From NCBI GenBank assembly GCA_963921425.1, contig OY992836.1:12617304-12681303 (forward strand): a DNA stretch of 64,000 bases, written 5' to 3'. Position 1 is the first letter of the stretch; every line of letters starts with the position of its first letter. This document shows positions 1 to 11,936 of the stretch, one piece after another. Under the pieces are notes generated by a model. That model saw only the letters and a program-made list of their open reading frames with translations, ran no database searches and had not been told where the DNA came from. Source of the DNA: Dryas octopetala. Its lineage: Eukaryota > Streptophyta > Magnoliopsida > Rosales > Rosaceae. The translations under genes and the position numbers were made by a program.

Positions 1-804
1 GTTAACATGCTCTTGCATTTCTTGAAACTCCTGGTCCAAAAATCCGGTGCGTATCTGATAGGGTGTTGGAGGTTCCACTCCTACTCCTGCCTGTTGACAT
101 CCTATCACCAAATTTTTGAAATGATGAGATGCTGCTTTTGAAGGAGGAACATTTTCATATATGAAGAACTTGCTGATCAAGCGTTGCATCCCATCTTTGA
201 TTGACCCTCCGGAAAAGAGATTTTTAACACTCTTTTGGCGTGCTTGAGCTGCCTTGTACAAGCTTGGTGCCACTGGAGGTGTTGGTCGTGAATCTCGTGA
301 TTCCCTCATGCTTGATGCTCTTTGCATCTGTGCACCACTACTAGACCCAGAACCTTGTCCCCTATTTGGGACTTTATGTGAGTGTTCTCTCTCCCATTCT
401 GCTGCTCTAGAGGCTCGAAGTGCAGATCGAAATTCTCTTCGCTCTTGAGGCCCCATATCATCATTATGATCTTCATCATCATCATCTTCATCATCACTCA
501 GCTCAATCTGACTTTGTCCTCGAAGCTCTTCTCTGAGCTCTTCCATCCTTTGTATTTTTTTGCTTTTTTGGTGTTGTTTGTGTTGCATCCCTGCAATGAT
601 GAATTGTCTCACTTCTGGTGGGACACTATTGCATCGTTGCACATTGTGTCCAGGATCCAAACCACTAAGGTGGTATTTTAATCGTGTCACTCCAGCACCC
701 TTCATTACAAGGCCACAATATTTGCATACTGAACCTTGTCTGCTACCTGGTAATGGATCGGCATGATCCCAAGCTGGATCACGTGATCTCCCTCCACTGG
801 CCAT
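1..804 (-). CDS. hAT transposase, N-terminal part (BED zinc finger, start of DUF659-like region); 3' partial
   Basis: An ATG at 804-802 opens a frame that stays open to the window edge (268 codons). Residues about 1-60 form a BED zinc finger: the CKYC pair at residues 27 and 30 is followed by a histidine/cysteine-rich part (HLSGLDPGHNVQRC). BED fingers bind DNA and are typical of plant hAT transposases. Next comes a charged linker with an acidic run and coiled-coil-like glutamate/arginine repeats (about 80-140), a serine-rich stretch, then a sequence resembling the start of the DUF659 domain (about 215-268). The catalytic RNase H-like core and the C-terminal dimerisation domain would lie before position 1. 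No stop or frameshift is seen in this part, so the gene may be intact. Function is inferred from domain similarity. Host-domesticated BED proteins look similar, but the adjacent hAT-like terminus favours a transposon. Confidence 0.75.
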   Translation of the reverse strand, partial: MASGGRSRDPAWDHADPLPGSRQGSVCKYCGLVMKGAGVTRLKYHLSGLDPGHNVQRCNSVPPEVRQFIIAGMQHKQHQKSKKIQRMEELREELRGQSQIELSDDEDDDDEDHNDDMGPQERREFRSALRASRAAEWEREHSHKVPNRGQGSGSSSGAQMQRASSMRESRDSRPTPPVAPSLYKAAQARQKSVKNLFSGGSIKDGMQRLISKFFIYENVPPSKAASHHFKNLVIGCQQAGVGVEPPTPYQIRTGFLDQEFQEMQEHVN

Positions 805-2010
805 TGAATCCTAAATTCCTAATAACAAAAAGACATACACAGTAACACAATAACAATAACAATTAAATTCCATGTTAATATCATATCAGTATATCACCAA
901 GAAATTAATATCATATTAGTTATTAACTTATTACTAATTAGTAATTTCATATCATATTCATATTACCAATTGGCAATTCCATATTTCCATATTACTAATT
1001 TGTAATTTCATATCATATTACCAATTTCATTTCCATATTACTAATTTCATATTAATTATTAATTTATTACCAACTCCATATTAATTTCACTAATTTTAAA
1101 TTACCAATTCGGCAAATCCCATACATGATACATATTAGATTCTATTAACAAATCATACAAATTCCATATTAATTATTAACAAATCATACCAATTCCAATT
1201 CCATATCATATCATATCATATCATATCACCACTTTCAACTTCCATATCAATATTTATATATCATACAAATTACACAAATCATAAAAATCAAAATCAACCT
1301 AAAATTATACAATCAATTCCAAAATTATACGATTAAAGATTTAAAATTAACCCAAAATCATATAATTATACAAATCAAAATCAACCCAAAATTATACAAT
1401 TAATTCCAAATCTATATAAATCAACCCAAGATCAATATAATTTATCTTATATAAATCAACCCAAGATCAATATAATTTACATATAAACCCAAAATATGAT
1501 ATTGATCAATTGATGTTAGATAATATTTAAAAGTGGGTAAATCAGTAAATGATATACTTAGATATACTCAGATCAATTTAGATATACATCATATATCAGA
1601 TCAATTTAGATATACATCATATACTTAGATATAAATCATATAATCATATAGATCAATTATTCAATTTACACATTTTGACTGTCTAATGTCTATTACTAAA
1701 TCCAAGACAGATATACATATACTCGAAATTGAGACTTAGCCTGAATATCCAAGACAGATATACTCCAAGTCTCCAAGACAGATATATCATATATTCATAT
1801 ACTCACAAATAGACTGAATAGTCAATACTCACACACTTACACTTGCAGATCGCACAAAGCTGTCAAAGACAAAGACTTGAGAGTTGAGACTTAGCCACAA
1901 GCCCACAAACTGATTTCAGAAATTTCAGGGGGGCTAAGCTTCGAGAAACGCCGGGGCTTCGAGGTGGCCGGAGGCTTCGAGGGGGCCGGATGAGTCGAGA
2001 ACGGCGCTGC

Positions 2011-2110
2011 AAGCCGAGAGCCCGAGACGACGCCGCTGCAACCCGAGAGCCCGAGACGACGCCGCTGCAACCCGAGAGCCCGAGACGACGCTGCTGCAAC
2101 CCGAGACGAC
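2011..2110. repeat. 29-bp GC-rich minisatellite, about 3.3 copies
   Basis: The unit cccgagagcccgagacgacg plus nine further bases repeats with almost no change in the leader of the hAT element, upstream of the transposase start codon. It is followed by a gag/gcg purine-rich run to about 2175. The reading frame through it is arginine-rich low complexity and is not considered coding. Confidence 0.75.
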
Positions 2111-2394
2111 GGAGGAGAGAGGCGAGAGAGAGAGAAGAGAGAGAGGCGAGAGAGAGAGCCGAGAAGACGGAGGATGCGGCAGATCGGGTTTGAGATCGGG
2201 TTTGAGATCGACTGTGCAGGTGAGACCGATTGTGAATTTGTGATTTTACTGATTTGTGAGAATGTGAGGCAGTGAGGGACTTAGGGTTGGGCTGGGTATT
2301 TGAGCGAGGGTTAGACTGGGTATTTCATATTTGAGATTTTGAGCTCGGCTGCTCGGGTTAGTGTTAGTCTGTTACAGTGTTCTGGGTATTTGAG

Positions 2395-2605
2395 CGAAAT
2401 TTCGCTAAATTTCGGCGAAATTTGAGCGAAATTTCGCTCAAATTCAAAAAAAGTGCTGTTGGGTCATTCGAAATTTCGAGCGAAATTTCGGCGAAATTTC
2501 GAATATTTCGGCGAAATTTTTCGAAATATAGTCGAATCCGTGATAAAATTTCGGAACCCCTAAAAAACGAAATTTTCGGCGAAATTTCGCCGAAAACTTC
2601 GAAAT
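2395..2605. repeat. Cluster of CGAAATTTCG palindromes (subterminal repeats of the hAT element)
   Basis: About ten copies of GCGAAATTTCG or CGAAATTTCGGC occur in both orientations within about 210 bp of the element end. Because the core is self-complementary, each copy can be read on either strand. In hAT elements such subterminal arrays are known transposase-binding sites. Assignment to that role here is inference from position. Confidence 0.6.
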
Positions 2606-2639
2606 TTAAACCCTTGTTTAGAAGATAGCATTTCTATTA

Positions 2640-5395
2640 TACTGGGCACGCATTTTGAATTTTGAGGTAGTAAAAAAATATGTCACATTTTGCATATAAT
2701 TAAAAATTGTACTGAATCGACACGTGTCATAGATATAAATTATGTATAGTTTTGAATCTGACAACGAATTTCACATCAATATATGATTTAGATCACCCAC
2801 GCGGCGCGTGTGCAACTGGTGGTAATATTTGTTCTAGTGAGATAAATATGGTGTGAGAGCCGATAAGATCTCAATTCAAGCCTCATTACAAAAAAAATAA
2901 AAAATAAACAAAGAGGGGACAAATTGACCAACAAGTGCATTTGGTAAGGCCAAATGGGCTCGCTCAGTGCCCGAATACATGACCAAATGTCTTCAAGCTC
3001 CTGAGCAGAGCCTGGGCCCATCCGATTTACAATAGAGTTGGTCTTGCATAACCCATTCAACTCTCAGGGATAAAAAAGTCTGTACTAGATAAGGCTATGG
3101 CCTTCTTTTCTTATGGCCGTCTAGGCCCATATTTTATGGGCCTATATGTCCAAGATGACTTAAATTTTTAATTAGAAATTAAAAAGGGGGGGCTATTCAG
3201 ACTACTCAAAACCACTCAGTTGACCACCCCCTCAATTTTTTGCCCATTTTTTCCTATTTTGCCCCTGTATTAGGAGTTTTTTTTTTCAATTTTGGCCGGC
3301 CACCCCTCCCCGCCGCCAGCGCAACCCCACCCCCTCCCCACCGCCGGCACGACCCCACCCTCCCCTTCGCCGGCGCGACCCACCCACCCCGATCTCCCTT
3401 CTCTCTCTCTCTCTCTTCCCTTTCTCTGCCTTCTTCCCTCTCTCTCCCTTCTCTCTGCCTCCTTCCCTCACCAGACCACCATGGGTGGCCGGCGCTACCC
3501 CATACCGGCCACCCATGGTGATCCGGTGAGGGAGGGAGGCAGAGAGAGGGGAGAGAGAAGGAAGAAGGCAGAGAGAGAGAGAAGGGAGATCGGGGATGGG
3601 TGGGGTCGCGTCGGCAATGGGGAGGGGTAGGGTCAACCGGCGATGGGAGGGGTGGAGTCGCGCCGGCGGCTGGGAGGGTTGGGGTTGCGCCGGCGGCGGG
3701 GAGGGGTGGCCGGCCAAATTGGAAAATAAGTTTTTTTTTTTTTTTAATACAGGGGCAAAATAAAAAAAATGGGCAAAAAAATAAAAGGGTGGTCAACTGA
3801 GTGATTTTGGGTGGTCTGAATAGCCCCACCCCCCTCCATTAAAAAATTATCACCAAATTTGAATAGGCGTCATTTTTATGTGGGTTATCCAACATATTTT
3901 GGCCCAATTTATTATATACACCCGTTACTTAAGAAATTTTTTTATGAGGCCCTATATCAATTGAGCCACTATAATTAATGTTGACCATATTAATGTCAGG
4001 AAATTAATCCGTAATCAATGGTTGAATTATGAGAAAATCCTTCTTTGTTTTGTTCAATATTGCATGATATTTAACTCATTTCGTATGAATAAACTATAAA
4101 GTAAACTTTTCCGACTGCTTACAATTTCTTATTGATAATGAGCTGTTTACATATTGAGATATTAAAAGTACAAGATAAACATTTTCCATTTCTACATCTA
4201 ACACAGATTACATATATGTCAATATTCCAGGTCTTCACAAAAGCTCCACTGTTTTTGTTGAGACTTTGCTCTATTGATGTCTGCTAACGGAAGAAAATAA
4301 ATACATAATATTTGATCATAATGGATGCTGAAGGTAGCACTTCCAATTCCTACCCAAGAAACTTCCATGGTGACCAAAAGTTCAACACCAAAAATTTTGG
4401 GTTGGACCAGCATAATAGAATCTTATCTGCATTATAAGACAATGTGAGATCCCACCAATCCAATCACAATATTATGAATATGAGTAATGCAGCAACTGAG
4501 ATCAACATGACCAACAATTCCAATCAAGATAGTGCAACATGTTTACCCTCACATAACCTATAAAAAAGCCCTGGATTAAAAACCTGATCAAAACCCAACT
4601 GGAACCTGCGAGCATTGCGTTACCAGTTTACCACTACCCAGCTGTTTTGGATCACCAACAATTAGGTGCTCCAGCTGCAGCGCCAGTCTTAGAATGCTTG
4701 CTCTTGGAGGTGGGCATACAAGCAGCCAGATCTCTTACTCTGAAATGGCATTAATAGGGAGCTAGACACCATCTGGTAATTATGTTGAAAGGGTGCCCCC
4801 TGCTTCTCCGCCTAGGCTGGTTCTCAGAGGCTGAGCAGGCTATTTATTTGGGTATGTTAGATAAACTACTATCTTTTCTAACATCCCTTAGATAAACTAC
4901 TATCTTTTCAAACAATCTCTTGTGTAGGTGTTTTGAGGTTTTCAATGGTATGAAATAGATGGTGAAAGAGGGAAAAGGCCATGATGGAGGGTTTGAAATA
5001 GGGAAATTAATGGAAGATGACAAGATGGGAGAAGAATAAAATGGGGAAACTATGAAATCCTATAAGATGTAGTTGGAGTAAGATATTCCTACCAACAAAT
5101 TTTCTTCCGAGGTTTGGTGGAGGTTTTTTTTGGGTACAAAGATATAGGTCTTGATCGGAAGGGGAGGATGAGAGTCGAATTTTGATTTTGAGTGTGTTGG
5201 TAGATGCAGTATAAGCTCCGACATGAGGACTTAGTTCAAAGGAGAAAAGTAAGCCTCGTTCTACATGGTTGTATATGCAATTCTTTGACACTACATTATT
5301 CGGCGAGTCTCAGAGTTAGAGAACATAACATTTTATAGGGAGAATAACCCTAGTTTTCCTACCTAACACATTCCTTATTTGTGCGAATATTCGTA
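2640..5395. repeat. Decayed ~2.7-kb repeat unit, copy A
   Basis: First of at least three degenerate copies in the same orientation. Shared landmarks in order: the motif ttttgaattttg followed by tatataattaa (about 2650-2710); a block with cacccacgcggcgcgtgtgc (about 2795); tgtcaatattccaggtcttc (about 4216); cttccatggtgaccaaaagt (about 4362); a TATA-like block before agccctggatta (about 4563); gttagataaactactatctt (about 4857); agatggtgaaagagggaaaa (about 4957). No intact reading frame spans it. It could be an old tandemly duplicated gene region or a repeat of unknown class. A foldback element at 3186-3837 is inserted in it. Confidence 0.65.
3186..3837. mobile_element. Foldback (inverted-repeat) element, hAT-sized target duplication
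   Basis: Two arms of about 300 bp are near-perfect reverse complements around a centre near 3500, where the text itself is palindromic (ccatgggtggccggc). The outer ends share GGGGCTATTCAGAC. The element is flanked by an 8-bp direct repeat attaaaaa at 3178-3185 and 3838-3845, which fits the hAT superfamily, although the repeat is AT-rich and simple. The arms are rich in CT/GA and GC runs. Proline-rich reading frames across it are a by-product of this composition. No transposase is encoded, so it is non-autonomous. Confidence 0.75.
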
Positions 5396-8110
5396 ACGTC
5401 TACTAAAATATGCCATTGTTAATTGAGGGCGCATTTTGAATTTTAGTGATTAGGCAAATACTTGTCAGGTTTTGTATATAATTAAATTCTTTACTAGTAT
5501 TGACATGTGCGGATGTGTAAAACATCCACAGCCATGGATCTCACTATGAGTTTCACATGATCAATTTACGGTTTAGATCTCTCACGCGACGCATGTGCGA
5601 TTAGTGGTAACATTTTTTTCATTAATGATAAACCATAAAAGTTATCCTACCTAACTCTTCTGCGCCAAACATGGTATAAAATCTTATTTTGCAATTTTGC
5701 AAAATTTAATCATAATGATATATTATATATATACAATTTATTCAACTTTAATAGATTAACCTACACTTATTCTCTATCAAAATAAAAAATGAAAGAAAAT
5801 TTTTGACATAATTAGCTAGAAATTGCCTAAATTCTTAGAATTTTCTCAAACTTTCAAAATTTTAAGTATTCGTATACAATGTATTTTTCACAATAAGTGA
5901 TAATGTAACTAACACATGTGGAGAAGATATGAGGAGAAAATTTGGTGAGGGGAAATTAATGACACATGACATTGGTGTGTAGCAAAACAACCAACCTAAT
6001 AAAGATTACATGTTTGCAAATAGGCTGCAAAAACAACCAATATTTTATGGGTTGGCTTTAGCCCAAACTTATATTTAGGACTATGGGCTGGCCCAAACTC
6101 TTGGTTCAAGTGGCATAAATAATTAATATGGTGTGAGAACCTAATAGATCCTAGGCTTAAACTCTCTCATAAACAAAATAATTCTTTTGTTAAACAAAGA
6201 GTTGCCAAATGGCCCAACAAGCGGTGCATTTGGTTGGGACAAATGAACTCGGCATAATGGCTCACTTATAGACCTGAAGATTTTTAAGACCTTGAGCAGG
6301 ATATGAGCCTAGCCTATTTGCGATAGAGTTGGTGGCTCGGCCCGTCCAACCCCAGGGCTAAAACAATTCATACTAAATAAAGTATGGGCCTCCCTTTCTT
6401 AGGGCTTTTACAGGCCTAAGTCCAAGATATCTAAAATATTCAATTAGAATTAAAAAAAAAAAAAACAATATACCATTTTAAAGTGGGTTATCCAACTTAT
6501 CTTCTTACTTCTTCGCATTTGGCACTACCATCTGATCTGACAGGATCAATGCCACCCAATTTTGTTATGTTAGAGCGAGAAAGGCGTTGCATACACTTGT
6601 TACTATAGTTTTTGATTATCTAAAAACTAAAGGTTTTTTTTTTTTTTTTGTCTTGAGTAAAAAAGAAAATTATATACAGTTGTGGCCCTCCAATTTCATA
6701 GTTTCTATGTTGTAATTGGAAGTGTTGACCACATTATTATCAGGCAATTAATCCGTAATTAGTGGTTCAATAATTATGAGGAGAGACGTTCTTTGTTTTG
6801 TTCAATATTGCTATTGATATTTGATATAGCAAAGTAGCAAACTCTTCCAACTGTCTACATACATTTTAATAATGACTGTATACATAATTAGATATCCCAA
6901 AGTAGAAAATAATATATATTTTCCATTGTACAATATATAACAAAGGTCATATGTCAATATTCCTGGTCTTGAGAGAAGAGCCACTGTATTTGTTGAGATT
7001 TGCTCTATTCTTGTCTGCTAATCGAAGAAATTAATTAAACACCTAATACATTGGTCACAATAGATGGTGAAAACAGCAGTTCCAATTCCTACCCTAAACT
7101 TCCATGGTGACCAAAGGTTCAACACCAATTAACAATCTTTAATTGTGTTGGACCACCATAGGACTGTACCTCAAGTCGATCAAGATAGTGCAACAGGTTT
7201 TCCCTCACATATCCGATTTAAAAGCGCTGGATTATTAGCATCTAACCAAAAACCCCACCAGTCAATGAATCCTCTAACACACTTGTGATCGATCATCTCT
7301 TCGACACAAGTCTTTCTGAGTGAAAAAGCGATCGAGCGGTCAAGATATGCTGTTCAGGGTGCTGCTGGACTGATTTCTCAACTGCAAGCTGCTCTCGTCC
7401 CCAACCCAACTTCAAGTGACGATGAAGGGGTTGAAGGTGCATTTTCCTGCTTCTTTCGATACGAGAGAGACGGAGTTATCAGTTCGAGGCTGGTATACAA
7501 GCAGCAGCAAATATATCTACATGCTCTGGCTGCTTCTCAGATGCTAATCAGGCTATCTACTCGGGTATGTTAGATAACCTACTATCTTTTCCAACCTTTC
7601 TTAGATAAACTACTATCTTTTCATACATCGATCTCTCTTGTAGATGGACGTGTTTTGGGTTTGGGGTTTCTAATAATATGAAATAGATGGTGAAAGGGGG
7701 AAACGCCATGATGGAAGGTTTTAAAGAGGGATCAGAAACAGTTGAAGATGATAAGATGGGAGGAGATCGAATAAATGGGGAAATCAGGAAATATATGGAT
7801 ATATAGTTGGAGTGAGAGATCCTCTTACGGTGCTTGGTGGAGGATTTTTTTCTAGGTACAAAGGAGATCTAAAGATTGATCGGAAGGGGAGGACGGAACC
7901 GGACTTTGGTCTTTAGCCCTATGTGGGTTTGGCGGAGGACTTGGTACAAAGGAGAAGAGTACCTCTCATTCTACATGGTTGCATATATGAAAATCTACAT
8001 TATTCGGCGAGTCTCAGAGTTAGAGAATATGACATTTTATGGAGGAGAAAAACCCTAGTTTTCCCACTTAACATTCCTTATTTGTTGCGAATATTCGTAG
8101 TGTCTAATTA
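5396..8110. repeat. Decayed ~2.7-kb repeat unit, copy B
   Basis: Second copy of the unit. The same landmarks recur in the same order: tttgaattttagtgattagg (about 5435), the ctcacgcgacgcatgtgcga block (about 5580), tgtcaatattcctggtcttg (about 6955), cttccatggtgaccaaaggt (about 7090), atttaaaagcgctggattat (about 7216), gttagataacctactatctt (about 7567), agatggtgaaagggggaaac (about 7684). Spacing to copy A is about 2.7-2.8 kb. It lacks the foldback insertion of copy A. Short open frames near 7876-8111 are not recognisable proteins. Confidence 0.65.
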
Positions 8111-8687
8111 GAATATGCTATTGTCAATACTATGAGCGCGCATGTTTTGAATTTTGGGTAGCCAAAAATACTTGCCATGCGTTTTATATAATCTAAGAAC
8201 TTTACAGCCAGCTGCTATTGATACGAGCGAATGATATAAATCTATAATGGTAGTAACATTTTTTTTCATTAATGATGTACCATAATTGTCAACCTACCTA
8301 ACACTTTTGCGCCAAATATAATAAAATCTTATTTTGCATATAGCAATGTTTATTCTTATATATATGTATATACAGTTTTCCTCTAGGCGCCGATGCGTCC
8401 ACTTTTTTTTTTTTTTTTGCTGAATCTTATCACCAAGCACTTGGTTTTGTCATTTTTTCTTTGATCAAATAAATAGACGAACAAAATATATATTTTCAAT
8501 AAACATTTAAAATTGTGACCATTTAATCAATGATCAAATGGTTTCCGATTAATCTAATTTTTTGCAAAGACAATCCTTCAATGGAGACAAAAAAAATAAC
8601 AAATAGTTCTGATCATCAAAATATAATATAGAGTAGGCCAGCCCCACAAGAGATCCCTTAAATAATCCCTCAATGTAAGGGGATGTG

Positions 8688-9087
8688 TATATATATATAT
8701 ATATACAGTCTTTCTCTAGGGTGGGCATCCGCTTTCTTTTTTCACGGATTTCCAGCGTCGAGCGCTCGGTACTGTCATTTTCTTCTTCTCCCGAGTGCTC
8801 GGTACTGGTTTATCGGCTTTATATTAGGTTTTAATTTCAAAATTTTTTGCTAAACTTAACATGCAGCCTTCACAAGTTTTATTCTACACCCTAGAAGAGT
8901 ATAAGGTAAACCGTTCGAGAAGTACCCTAAACAATCGGCGGAGGAAACGGTGTCGAGCGCTTATTGCAATGCTCAGCTATTATAAGAAATTCACTGCTGA
9001 TCACTCAGTACAATCACTGAGTACTGGACGACGAGAATCCATAAAAATAAAAATAAAAAACATGGACACGTCCGCCCTAAAGAAAAT

Positions 9088-9122
<35 letters not shown>
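8688..9122. mobile_element. MITE-like inverted-repeat element bordered by TA microsatellites
   Basis: The left end reads tatacagtctttctctaggg then tgggcatccgc. The right end, reversed, reads tatataaagattttctttag then ggcggacgtg, so the ends form an imperfect inverted repeat. Inner blocks around 8745-8800 and 9000-9040 are also roughly reverse complementary. Both borders run into (TA)n. A truncated copy of the left end is present at about 8370-8410 (tatacagttttcctctaggc). No protein is encoded. Superfamily is not determined. Confidence 0.5.
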
Positions 9123-9124
<2 letters not shown>

Positions 9125-10425
9125 ATCCAACCATAGGCTACAAATGTTTTTAGGCTCTTCGTCAGAGCATGGCCTAACGTATTTGGATAAAGTTGTTCCG
9201 GCCTGCCTATCCAAACCTTATGGCCGAAGGCCCGAAACAGTATATACTTGAAGGGCATGGGCCTTCATTTCCTAAGCCGGCTAGCCCATTTTATAAGCCA
9301 ATGTCCAGCAAAACTTAAGTTTTAAATTTTTAATTAAAAACAAAAAAGAATTATTACCAAATTTTAATACATGTCAATTATTCTTTTGAGAAATTATACA
9401 TGTCATTTTCAAGTGGGTTATCCACATATCCTGCCACTTGACACTACCATGTGGTAGGAACAATCCCACCCTTTTTTTTTTTTTTAAGGTTTTATTTTAT
9501 TTTATTTTTTTGTGGAGATAGGGGATGATTTACCAACTTTAAGTTTCCATGGCAAGATATGTTCTTGCAGAAAAAAAAAAAAAAAAATTATATTCAATTC
9601 TGGGCCTTCTGGCCCACCAGTGTTTCTATAACGCCATAACAAATATTAATATTTTCAGCCCGCCCACAAAGCCCACAAAGCCCTATAACCCAGTTATCCA
9701 AGACACTAAATTGATTCCCCCAAATGATTGCAGATGTTGGCCATATTATAATCAGACAGTTAATCCATAATCAATGGTTGAATAATTATAAGGATTTTGA
9801 CCAAAAAAAGAATACTTATGAGGAGAGCGTTCTTTGTTTTGTTCAATCTTGCTATTGATAATTTGATATTTCATTATATAACAAACTTTTCCAACTGTTT
9901 ACATATAGATTTTCCATTACTACAATATCTGAAAGTACAAAATAGTATATTTTCCATTGCTACATTATCTAAAACAGATCATATGTCAATGTTCCAGGTC
10001 TTCATAGAAGCTCCACTGTTGTTGTCGAGACTTACTCTATTCTTGTCTGCTAACCGAAGAAAATAATTAAATAAACACATAATATTGGTCATAATGGATG
10101 GTGAAGGTAGCACTTCCAATGCCAACTCAACAAACTTCCATGGTGACCAATTAATGGTTCAGCACACCAACATCTTGGGTTGGACCAACATAATGTAATC
10201 CCATCTAATACCTCATTTCATTTCAATGTTAATAATTATAAACCCCCTACTTAGAGATAAAATCTCTCATAACCTCCACCCAAAATCTAACTCTCTTATA
10301 ACCTCCAATCTTACACTTAATATTTTCCTAAACCCCCTAGTCAACTAATACCCAGTCAACTTTGACTCCCTATATTTTAATTTTCCAGTTTTACCCCTTT
10401 TGTTTTATTTTCATTTTCAGCCAAC

Positions 10426-10430
<5 letters not shown>

Positions 10431-10484
<54 letters not shown>
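10431..10484. repeat. (CT)n microsatellite
   Basis: About 26 uninterrupted CT dinucleotides, followed by a pyrimidine-rich stretch leading into the GC-rich part of the composite insertion. Serine/leucine-rich frames through it are artefacts. Confidence 0.9.
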
Positions 10485-10489
<5 letters not shown>

Positions 10490-10669
10490 GTTGCCTCTAT
10501 CCCCTCTGCGTCTCTCTCTCTCCCCGCTGCTGTCGCCAGCGCGTGCGCCGCCGTCTGGCGACGGTTGCCGGCGAGACCGGTCCCATCAGACTCGCATCTC
10601 CTTCCTCTTCCTCCCTATGCCCTCCACGTGCCGTTAAACTAAACGTCGATGCCAGATCGCCGCGACTAC

Positions 10670-11010
10670 GATCGGTGGTGCTCGCCGGCGATCTGCCTTT
10701 TTCGACGGAGTTGGAATGCCGGACCACCCAAGTCTTCTTCCTCTCGACGTCCTGAGCACGATGGTATGCTCGGATTCTCCATCCGATCAGCCACGGCGGC
10801 AGATCGATGCCACAAAGGCCGCGGCTTCTCCGCCGGCGATCTGCCTTTTTCGGCAGAGTTGGAATGCCAAACCACCCAAGCCTTCTTTCTCTCGACGTCC
10901 TGAGCACGATGGTGTGCTCGGATTTTCCATCTGATCAGCCACGGCGGCAGATCGAAGCCACAAAGGCCGCGGCTTCTCCGCCGGCGATCTTGCTTTTCCG
11001 GCAGCCATTT
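10670..11010. repeat. 148-bp GC-rich tandem repeat, about 2.3 copies
   Basis: The block beginning cgccggcgatctgccttttt recurs at 10683, 10831 and 10979, exactly 148 bases apart. Shared inner text includes ctctcgacgtcctgagcacg and ccacggcggcagatcga. The copies differ by a few substitutions and the third is truncated. Because 148 is not a multiple of three, the frame shifts between copies, which argues against a coding role. Confidence 0.85.
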
Positions 11011-11172
11011 CCGTCGAGTCAGGTACTAATATTCTTCTCCTCATTGTACTCTTCAATGCTATGTGTTTGGATTGGACCAATTGCTGATGAATCAAAAAAC
11101 CCCAAATCGAATCTCATTGTGTGTTGTTGTAACTGTGTATAGGGAACTTTAAGCCTACATTTATTGATTAAA

Positions 11173-11262
11173 CAGTTTCAGTTCGTGAAACAGTTTCAGC
11201 TCGTGAAACAGTTTCAGCTCATGAAACAGTTTCAGCTCGTGAAACAGTTTCAGCTCGTGAAA
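11173..11262. repeat. 18-bp minisatellite, five copies
   Basis: Five consecutive copies of cagtttcagctcgtgaaa with two single-base variants. It lies inside the composite insertion. Confidence 0.9.
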
Positions 11263-11639
11263 CATGAGTTTTAAATGAATTTTGAATGAAATTATGGTTC
11301 TGAAATATGATGAATCAAATTTGCAGGTAGAAACAGATCGAGGCAGTGGCGACTGTCGTGTACTCGTCGCGTGTGAGATGATCGGACGACGTTGTATTGT
11401 TGGCTACTCCTCTCATCTCAATGGCTTATTGTATTGTTATTGTTTTTTTTTTTTATAAGGTTGCTGTGTTCTTTTTAGTGAAACGGAATTCAGTAAAGGT
11501 GTAACTGTTTTAGTGAAGTGTAATTGTTTTAGTAAAGGTGTAATTGTTTTTTAATTAAGGTGTAATTGCATTTTAGTCGAGGTGTAATTGTTTCATCACT
11601 TAATTTAGTTTCAGTAAGTGAATTCATAACTGAATTCTT

Positions 11640-11765
11640 CAATTTAGTGTAACTGAATTTCTGAAATTCAGTTTCAGTGTAATTGAATTCTTGAAATTCT
11701 GTTTCAGTGTAACTGAATTTTTGAAATTCAGTTTTAGTGTAATGAAATTCAATTTCAGTGTTTGA
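11640..11765. repeat. ~30-bp AT-rich minisatellite
   Basis: About four degenerate copies of agtgtaactgaatttctgaa plus ten further bases. The preceding 100 bases contain shorter variants (gtgtaattgttt). This is low-complexity sequence within the composite insertion, not coding. Confidence 0.7.
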
Positions 11766-11861
11766 TTTTAGTTTTAGTGAAATATTGAGTTTTAGCAAAA
11801 ACTTCAATTTCAAAAAAAAAAAAAAAAAAAAACAGTTTCACCAAAATACAGTTACAGTGAC

Positions 11862-11936
11862 GTCAGCATGTGTCAGCATGCCTTAGCGCGCGTCAGCATG
11901 TGTCAGCATGCGTCAGCGCGCGTCAGCATGCGTCAG
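11862..11936. repeat. 10-bp minisatellite, about seven copies
   Basis: Repeats of the word cgtcagcatg with variants tgtcagcatg and cgtcagcgcg, next to the right end of the composite insertion. Confidence 0.8.

Larger units (their letters stand above)
1..2616 (-). mobile_element. hAT DNA transposon, 5' part (3' part outside window)
   Basis: The segment reads on the minus strand from a terminal sequence at 2616 into a BED-type transposase that runs off the window start. The outer end on the minus strand reads CAAGGGTTTAAATTTCGAAG, which resembles hAT terminal inverted repeats. The eight bases outside it (2617-2624, tttagaag) are the candidate target duplication. The other terminus is not in the window, so neither the repeat nor the duplication can be confirmed. 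Inside the end lie many copies of the palindrome CGAAATTTCG (about 2395-2605), as expected of subterminal transposase-binding repeats. Then come a GC-rich leader with a 29-bp tandem repeat (2011-2110) and an AT-rich stretch (805-1850) before the start codon. Confidence 0.7.

Noticed and set aside
3254..3829. Proline/serine-rich open frames on both strands (up to 191 codons)
   Set aside because: They lie wholly inside the foldback element and come from its CT/GA and GC-rich arms. The same peptides appear on both strands because the arms are inverted repeats.
10362..11142. Overlapping 70-136 codon frames on both strands
   Set aside because: They follow the CT microsatellite and the 148-bp repeat. 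The repeat length is not a multiple of three and no known domain appears.
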